A stretch of 64,000 bases of DNA, taken from positions 62,001 through 126,000 of the forward strand of contig NZ_AUCT01000006.1 in NCBI RefSeq assembly GCF_000429905.1, given 5' to 3'. The notes beneath the pieces were generated by a model. The model did not search any database. It was not told the DNA's origin and worked only from the letters and a program-made list of their open reading frames with translations. Position 1 is the stretch's first letter. Each line of letters begins with the position of its first letter. Made by a program: the position numbers and the translations under genes. This DNA is from Desulfatibacillum aliphaticivorans DSM 15576. GTDB taxonomy: Bacteria; Desulfobacterota; Desulfobacteria; Desulfobacterales; Desulfatibacillaceae. Positions 8,707 to 17,700 of the stretch are shown here, in pieces.

Positions 8707-11700
8707 ATGAAGAAATTCAATCTTCGCTCAGCGTTGTTGCTTATGCTGGGGATCATTTTCCTATTCTTTACTGCCTGCGGCCCGGGGGGGAGCGGCGAAT
8801 CCGATTCCAGCGGGGGCGGCGGCGACGATGACGGCGGCGGCGGAACTACCGTCACGAATCCCACAGTAGCAGGCGCCTTTTACGGCGCGACTGGAGCGGA
8901 TATTACAAACTCCACGGCACTGCTGTTTTCCAACCCTGTGGAAGCGGATGGGAGCGACGGGAGTTTCGAAACGGAAGACTTGAAGGCTGGAGATCACACG
9001 ATTGTGGTCGCCACCACCAACGACGCCTACGGAACATCCTATAAAAACTTCACGGTCGGCAGCTCCGATATGGAGCTTTTCCTGTTTATGCCCAGCGCCA
9101 CTTTGCCTTATGTGGAGCATTTGGCTACCGAGGCCTTTACTCTCAATTCCAATACTGTGAACGGAGAGTTTGCCACCCTAACCATGGTCGCCCAAACCAG
9201 CGGCGTCTACAGGCTGCTTGGCGCTTCCGGTCTCGCCAGCGTGAACAAGGCTGATTTCAGGGTGGAGAATTACGACGTCAACGCGCCTCTGCCGTGCGAC
9301 CTTCCCAACGTGGACAACAGGGCGACTGGATTGAACGCCACCTTGGGCGTTCAGGCGCCTTACGTGCTTGTTCATGTTTCTCCGGCCATGTTGAGAAGTC
9401 TCGGCAACCCCGGAACCCTGGCTCTGCCCAACCCGGCCAACTGGACTACTGAAAAGGTTCTGTATTTTGATCCGGAATCGCACACATGGAAAGATACAGG
9501 ATACACTATCGGCGATTCAGTCGCTGGAAACATGCCTATTACCAAGGGCGGCCTTTACGGCGTTTTTGACGAAAGCGGCGTTAAACCTGGCACGCTGCGC
9601 GTCAATCTCGATGACATCAACGCCTCTTCCGGCGATCTCATCCTGGTCGGCGACCAGGTGATTGAAGTGGGTTCTCAAGATCCCATCACCATTTATAACG
9701 TGCCCCAACCGGTTGACGGCAATCCTTTGCAGGTCGTTGTTCTTGATCCCAATGGAAACACCGCCGATGCAACGACGGTCACGGTGCTTCCCTCCGGAAG
9801 TTACAGCTGGATCGATCCCATCACGGGCGCTACCAGCGGCGTGACGCTTAGCGCTTCCGCCTCGTCGGTTGAGGTCGGCGGCAATGCCATCACCCTGACT
9901 GTGGAAGTGACGGATGAATACGACAAGCCCGTTGTGGGCGCTACCGTCAATTTCACCACCGACGCCGGAACCCTCAGCGCCGCTTCGGCCCTGACGGACG
10001 CCGACGGTGAAGCCCAGGTGACCTTGTCCAGCTCCAACCAGACCGTGCCGACAGTGACTGTAGGCGCTGACTGCAATGGCGTGGACGCCACAGACCTTAC
10101 CTTGTCATTCGTTCCGGGCAGCCCCTTCCAACTGGCTTTGTCTTCCGACACGATCACCTTGGACTCCTACGGGACGGACAACGCTGATTTGACCTTGGTT
10201 GTCAAGGATCAGTTCGGCAATATCGTTGAAGACGGCGCTACCGTCTACTTTACGGTGCTGGATTCAAGCAACGCAACGGTGACTCCGTCGCCCATTACGT
10301 CGGACAGCCTGCAAACAGCAGACGGCGTGGTCGAGGCCACGTTCTCTTCCGCTCTGGATCCTGATGTTTATTCGATTTTGGGAAAATATTCCGAAACCAT
10401 CGTTTCCAATCAGGTGGATATTACCGTGGTCGCCGCTCAGGCGGCTAACATCTCCCTGCAAGCCAGCAAAACCACGATGACGGCAAGCGGCCTTGACACG
10501 TGCCTCATTACAGCCACGGTCACCGACAAGTACGGCAACTTTGTGCCGCAGGGGACCACGGTGAATTTCACGTCTTTTTCCGGGACCTTGTCCAACGGCG
10601 GCGTTGCTACCGTCAATTCCAATGGAGAGGCTTCAGTTACTTTGACCTCCAGCCTTTATGTTGGAACCGAAACTGTAGAAGCGACCGTCAACAGCATTTC
10701 CGAAGACATTAACCTGACCTACATTCCCGGTCCTCCCGCACACATCGCCTTTGAACGCACGTCCATTACTGCGTATCAGGGCAGCGGGGCTGAAATCGCC
10801 ATAAGATGCTCCGTAACGGACAATTACGGACCGGCGGCTATCGGACACAACCCGGTCGCCGACGGCACGACCATTTATTTCTACGCGCTTGATCCCAATA
10901 ACGCCTCCATTGGAACGGTGTTGTCCTCTTCCAGCGCAACCACTAACAACGGCATGGCTTCCGTCAACTTCAGCGTACCTTCCGACAATCCGGGAAGCTA
11001 CACTGTGCAAGCCACCTATCAGAGCGTGGAAGGCGACACTCCGGTGACCATCAACGTTTTGCAGACGGAGCCTGCAAATGTTAGCGTCGCCGCGGCCAGC
11101 GATTCCATTGTGGCGGACGGCGCGTCCCACACCACGATTACCGCCACGGTTTACGACCAATACGATAATCTTATGGGGGACGGAGTGGCCGTTACGTTTA
11201 CGACCACCTCCGGAACTCTTGACGCCACGGTAGGAAACGGCGGAACTGCTACCTATAACACTGTCACCAGCGGCGGCATAGCAACAGTTAGACTCTACAG
11301 CGCTCAGTTGGTGGGCTCGACCACTGTCCGGGCGGACGTGGGAGGCGTAACGGGCACCGTGGACGTGGACTTTGTGGCGGGAGCGCCGGCCAGCGTCACT
11401 GTATCCCTTTCCACCTCAAATATGGTCGCCGACGGTGAGAGCACAGCAAACGTGACGGCATTGGTGCTGGACGCCAATGCCAACCCGGTGCCTGACACGA
11501 CGGTGCAGTTTTCCGTGGAAGCCGGCGGCGGAAGCGTAGTCCCCGTTGCCGACACCACGGACGAAAACGGCTACGTAACTGTTACCTATATCGCTTCCAG
11601 CACGGGCGGGACTTACCTTATCACCGCCACCTGCGGGCAAGGCGTCACAGGCAACAAAACGATGGTCCTGCAAGACCTTGTGATCTCGTCCTTGATTCTC

Positions 11701-14700
11701 ACCGCTTATATTGACGGCGCCCAAGTCACTGGTGACGTGCCGGAACTGGTGGCCGACGGAACATCTAATATTTCCTTGTGGGCCGAGCTCACGGATAATG
11801 CGGGAAATCCCGTAGAAGACGGCACGGTAGTGACGTTTGTCACCACACAAGGAGATTTGACTTATATAGGAGCCGGGTCCGGCGGCGGCAACTCCGTGAC
11901 TGCGGAAACCTATAACGGCATTGCCAAGGCCACCCTGACCAGCAGCACCACGGCAGGCACCACGGCATTTATCACGGCTACGTCCTCCTCCCTGGTGGAT
12001 AGCATGACCGTGGCCTTTGTTCCGGGCGCGCCTTACCGGATCGACGCGTACGCCAATCCTTCAAGCATCCCCTCCTACACCTACTACTGCCCCGGCGATA
12101 CGGCCAGGGTGTACGCCACGGTGTATGACAGGACAAATAACCTTGTGGCGGATGGCACGGAAGTGGTCTTCTCCATCGATAGAGGATGGATTTGGGACGA
12201 TTATCCGTTGTGCCCCGAGGACGGTTACTACACGGTCGTCGCTTCCAAAACCGAAGTGACCGCCAACGGCGTGGCCAAGATCGGGGTGCTTGGAAACAAC
12301 ACCGGCACCATTGAAACCGGTACGGTCAACGTGTGCGTGGACGGCCTGTGCTACGAAGATCCCACCAGGCCTGCGCCCGACAACCGCGGCGTTCAGATTT
12401 CCTACGGATCTACGGGCGCATCTTCCGGCCTGCCTACGCGGATTGTGCTTTCCGTGGATACGGACGCCCTGTTTATTGCGGGTTCGGGCAAGGCCGAAAG
12501 CTGCATCATCACCGCCGTGGTTTATGATGAAACCGGAGACCCCATCCAGGACAATTACTCGGCGGGAGACGGTTTGATTTCCGCCACGGAAAGAACTTTC
12601 CAGTCTGCTTCCGCATCCTTTATCACCAGCGGATACGACGCCGGCGACTACCTGGTCATCAGTTCCGGCGAGTACGCAGGCTCCTACGAGATCGTCTCGG
12701 TCGACAGCGAGCATCAGGTGACGCTGAATACCGGGGCCAATCCCTTTGGCTCAACGGAAACCGGAGTTTCGTTCACGGCCTATATTCTGAATAATATCGA
12801 GTTTAAAATCCTGAACGGCCCCAATAACCAGGAGAACATCGACGGAAATGAGGGCGTGGGCGCCACTTCCCTCAAATCCACTTCCAGCGGCATCGCTTAC
12901 GCCACCTTTAACTCCGGTTATTCCCCCGGTCCTGTGTCCATCCAGGTCACCTGCACCCAGGGCGGACAGTCTGCTGTCGCCACTTACTCCGACATCGTGA
13001 TCGGCGCCGGCAATCCTTCGGTTGTCAACCTCTATCCCCATAACGAGATCAATAGCTCCTCGGGTGCGAACTCCATACGCCAGTTGGATGCTGTCGTTAC
13101 CGATAAATTCGGCAGCCCGGTCCCCAATGGAACCGCGGTCTACTTCGGCCTCCTGGACGAGATCACGGTCAGCGGCGCGGGCTTTACCGTGTCCGATTCG
13201 GGCGCGCGTTCCCAGGTGGTGGTTGCGGAAGATGTCAGCAACGTCAACGCCGGCGACACTTTCTACGTCGGGGATGAGGCTTCGGATTATAATGGCGGTT
13301 ACACCATCTACAGCGTATCGCCTCCCAACACGATCGTTTTGGACAAACAAATTGACGCCGGTGTTAGCGCAGATAATTATATTATCGGCTACGCTGAATA
13401 CGGTAACATTAGCGGTAGCCAGATTACAGGCAACGGCGGGGTTTCCGGCGTTGCCGTTAACACCATCCTGTTCCCGACCTATACAGCCGGCAACAAGATG
13501 GTTTATATCTACGCCCTGGCTTACGGCGCGGATTCCAGCGGCAACTCCGTTCCCGTTTACGACACCTGGTCCGGCTACTACTCGCCCAGCCGCACCATCG
13601 GCAGCGTGCTCGTGACTGCGGGCAGCACCTCCCTGATTGCAAACGGAACAGCAGAGACGATGATCACCGCTGAGATTTTTGATTCCACGGGGGCGACGGT
13701 GGCCGATGGCGTGACCGTCACCTTTACTTCGCAAAGCGGAACATTGTCCGATGCGACCGCGGATACGGTGAATGGAGAGGCTACCGTAACCTTGACCAGC
13801 CCCACAACCGCAGGCGTGGATAACATCACGGCATGCATCCAGGGCGTTTGCGGCGATCTGGACGTCACCTACGTGGCGGGCCAGGTCAGCACTTTGTCCT
13901 TGTCCCTGACGCCTTCCAACCTGACGGCCGACGGCGAGTCCACCTCCGTGGTCGAGGTTGTGGCAAGGGACGCCAATTTTAACCTGGTGGACGGGGTTAC
14001 GGTCAGCTTTACGGCGGATTACGGAACCTTGTCCTCTGGGGCGGCCCAGACCGATTCCCAGGGCTATGCAACGGTGACCTTCACGGCGCCTTCTTCCGTG
14101 CCCGCCGGGTCTCAGGCTGTCGTTACCGCCAAGACTTCCAATGGGACGACAGCCACCGGGAATATCGCCCTGGTTGCCGCCTCGGTGGAAACGGTTGAAT
14201 TAGCTTCCGGCGTTTCGGAAATCGTCGCTAACGGGGCGTCTTCCGCCCTGGTTACCGCAACGGTTTTGGATAATAACGAAAACGCCGTGCCGGACGGCAC
14301 CATCGTGACTTTCACGACCAGCGCCGGCACCTTGAATGACTCCACCTCCACAACGCCTGTGGCCAATCAGACTTCCTATGACGTCACCACGGTGAACGGC
14401 GTTGCCAAGGTGCTTCTGTACTCGGCCACCAATTTGGGAACCGCCACGGTGAACGCCGTGGCCGGCGGCATTGGAGACAGCATCAGCATAGCCTTTATAC
14501 CCGGACCTCCCGCAAAGGTGAGCGTTTCGGCCACGCCCAGCAGCCTGACCGCCGATGGCGCAAGTCAAAGCCTTATCAAGGCTACCGTGCTTGACGCCAA
14601 CGACAACCCGGTGGCTGACGGCGAAACCATAACCTTTTCCGTCACTCAGGACGGCGGCAGCCTGGACAGCCTGACCAGACAAACGGTCGGCGGCATCGCC

Positions 14701-17700
14701 AGCGTCACCTATACGGCGCCCGCCTCCGTGCCCGGCGCACAGGTCAGGGTGTACGCTTCCTCCACCAGCGGAGACTCCGGGAACGTCATTATTGAACTGA
14801 CCGGACCTTCCATCGCCAGCGTGAGCCTGGAAGTGGATCCCACCAGCCTGCCGGCCGACGGTTCCAGCACGGCTACGATTTTCGCCACCATTACTTTGTC
14901 AGGCGGCGGAGCGGCCCCGGACGGAACAACCGTCAACTTTGAAATCTTCTCAGGCGGAGGACAGTTGTCCGCAACCAGCGCAACCACTTCCGGCGGCATC
15001 GCCCAGGTGGAACTGACTGCCGACAGCAATGCAGGAACCGCTGTGATCAAGGCGGAATGCGGCGGCAGGACGGCAGAAGTGGATGTGGAATACGAGCCTG
15101 GAAGCGTTAGCGTGTCTGTGGAGCAGAACTCCCTGCTCGGCACGGGCGAGGAAACCACGGAGATCCGCGTCCTGCTGGCCAAAGCTGACGGGTCTGTGAT
15201 CACTGTACCTCAAACCGTTACCTTCACCCTCAGCGATCTGAGCATGGGCCAGTTGTCCCATACCACGGGGAACACCTCTGCTCCGGACTTTGACGAGTTC
15301 AACTCCTGCATATTCACCGGCGGGACCAAGGGCGGAACCGTAGAGGTAATCGCCAAGTGGACAACCTCCGGCGTGGAAGTCACTGGGTCGGCAATCATAG
15401 ACATTCAGCCGCCCCCCGCCTTCCTGCAGTTGGCGAGCGGTTATCCGCTTCCGGCCTCTATCAACATCAAAGGCACCGGCGGCCAGACCACCTCGCAATT
15501 GGTGTTCAATGTACTGGACTCCGTGGGAGACCTGGTGGCTGACGGATACATTATCGACTTTGCAATAGGCGATGGAGCAGGCGGCGGCGAGCAAGTCATT
15601 CCCACCACGGCGTTGACCTCCAGCGGACAGGTGGGCACCATCCTGCAGAGCGGCTGGGCTTCCGGAACGGTTAACGTGAAAGCAACCTATCACCACGACC
15701 GGACCGTGAACATCTCGGCCTCCAAGGTGACCATCACCAATGGACCGCCCGTTGGCGAAGGCTTGAACATGTCTCCCGAATACAACAATATTTCGGGCAT
15801 CAAGATTACCCAGTTGGAAGACTTGATGCAAGTAACCGCCAACGACAAATACAATAACCGCATTCCCGAAGGCTCGGCGATCTTCTTCGCCACCTACGGC
15901 ACCGGCGGCATGCTGGCCAGCGGCAGCGCTTTTACCGATGGTGAAGGCAAGGCCAGCGACACGCTGATTTCCACAGCCAGCGCTCCCACTCAGGGATGGG
16001 TGTCCGTGACTGCAGAGGCGACCAACGGCGGCAGAACCACCCAGGTTACCTCCATGGCATTCAGCCCCACAAGCCCCGATACCAATATGTACATCGGAAC
16101 TAACGGCGGCGGCGTCTACAAGTCTAATGACGGAGGCGCATCCTGGACTAACGTGTCCATACCGAGCGGCATAAGCACCAGGCAAAGAGCATGGCTCGAT
16201 CCCTACGTTAACGACGTGTGCGTGGACCCCGACGATGCAAACACCGTGTTTGCAGCCACGGGCTACAACGGAGACGGCGCCTTGTACAGGAGCCTCAGCG
16301 GCGGCAACGAATGGAACAGCAATAATTCCGAGGAAGTGTTCGGAAGTTTTAACAAGAACTCTGAAGTCACCTCGGTGCTTTGCGACGGCGGCGGCTCGGA
16401 TTGGGTCTGGGTCGGCACCCAGAGCAACGGCCTTTGGTACACCCTGGACGGCTCTGCAGAACCCAATATCACCTGGGCGCAGGCGGGGCTCTCTTCAGCC
16501 ATTAAGTCTTTCTCCGCTGATGACGGCGTTACGGCCAACGGGTCCGATATTCTGACCTCCGCGTCCGCCACCTTCCAGACCAACGAGTTCGGAGCGGGCG
16601 ACACGGTAGTCATTTCTACTGGCGACGACGCCGGAACCTACACTGTGGCCAGCGTGGTGAGCGAGACGGAGATCCAGTTGAACACCGCCTTGAACCATGA
16701 CACCTCCGCGGGGGCTGTCACCACGGGCGGCGCTTCGGTCCAGGCCGGCTCGGCAGTGTTGGTGGACGGCGAAGCAACCTTTGACGCGTCAGGCTTTGAA
16801 GCCGGAGACACCATCACTGTCTTTGGCGGCAACGATGCCGGAACATATACCATTCAGAATGTGGACAGCGAGACCCAGTTAACCCTGGATGCTGACTTCA
16901 CCACTTCGGTTGGGGATGTGATGGACGGCAGCGACGGCCAGCAGGTTTCCGGCCAGGTGGTGTTCACCTCCGCAACCGCCAAGTTTGTTGATGAAGGCTT
17001 TGCAGCAAACGACAGACTCATCATCACTTCCGGCGACGACATCGGAATGTACATGATTAACACCGTAGTGGACAACAACACGGTTTACCTTGACAAAGCA
17101 TTTACATCAACCTACGCAGACCCCGTTACCGGCAACGACGCCCAGACCGCTGCCGGCTCGGCTACCATAACCCTGCCCAATACGGATCTGTACGACGTCA
17201 TTGAAGCGGGATATTACGTCGCTCTCACCAGCGGCAATGATCTCGGGGCATACACTGTCAACAGCCTGGCAAGCGCCTCTTCCCTGGTGTTGAACAGCAA
17301 TATGACCACCGCTGCCAATGATGTGGATTACATGCTGTTTTACGGAAAGGCTAACCCCGATCAGAACAACAACGGCATCTACCGCAAAAACGGGTCCAAT
17401 CAGGTTGTTTTCTACTCGGATACGGCAAGCTTCCTGACCGACGGCTTTAAAGCCAATGACATCCTGCTCATCGAGTCGGGAACCCACACGGGCGCCTATT
17501 ACATCCTGGGCGTGCTGAGTGAAAAGACCCTGTTGCTGCAGGAGAATGTCGCAGGCGCCGTAGCGGAGGAGACGGGCCTTAACTACACGCTGTTCCATAA
17601 TGAAAACAGCGTATCTTACAAGACTTACCACAGGCAGAGCGGATACAGCACCGGCTCGGACAACTCTTACTGGTCGAACGTGACCAACGGATTCTCCGTT

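Noticed and set aside
12751..13734. A 327-codon minus-strand open frame
   Set aside because: Antisense to the giant lipoprotein; its Gly/Val/Arg-rich translation mirrors the sense repeat codons and it has no ribosome binding site. Similar long antisense frames elsewhere in the giant gene were dropped for the same reason.
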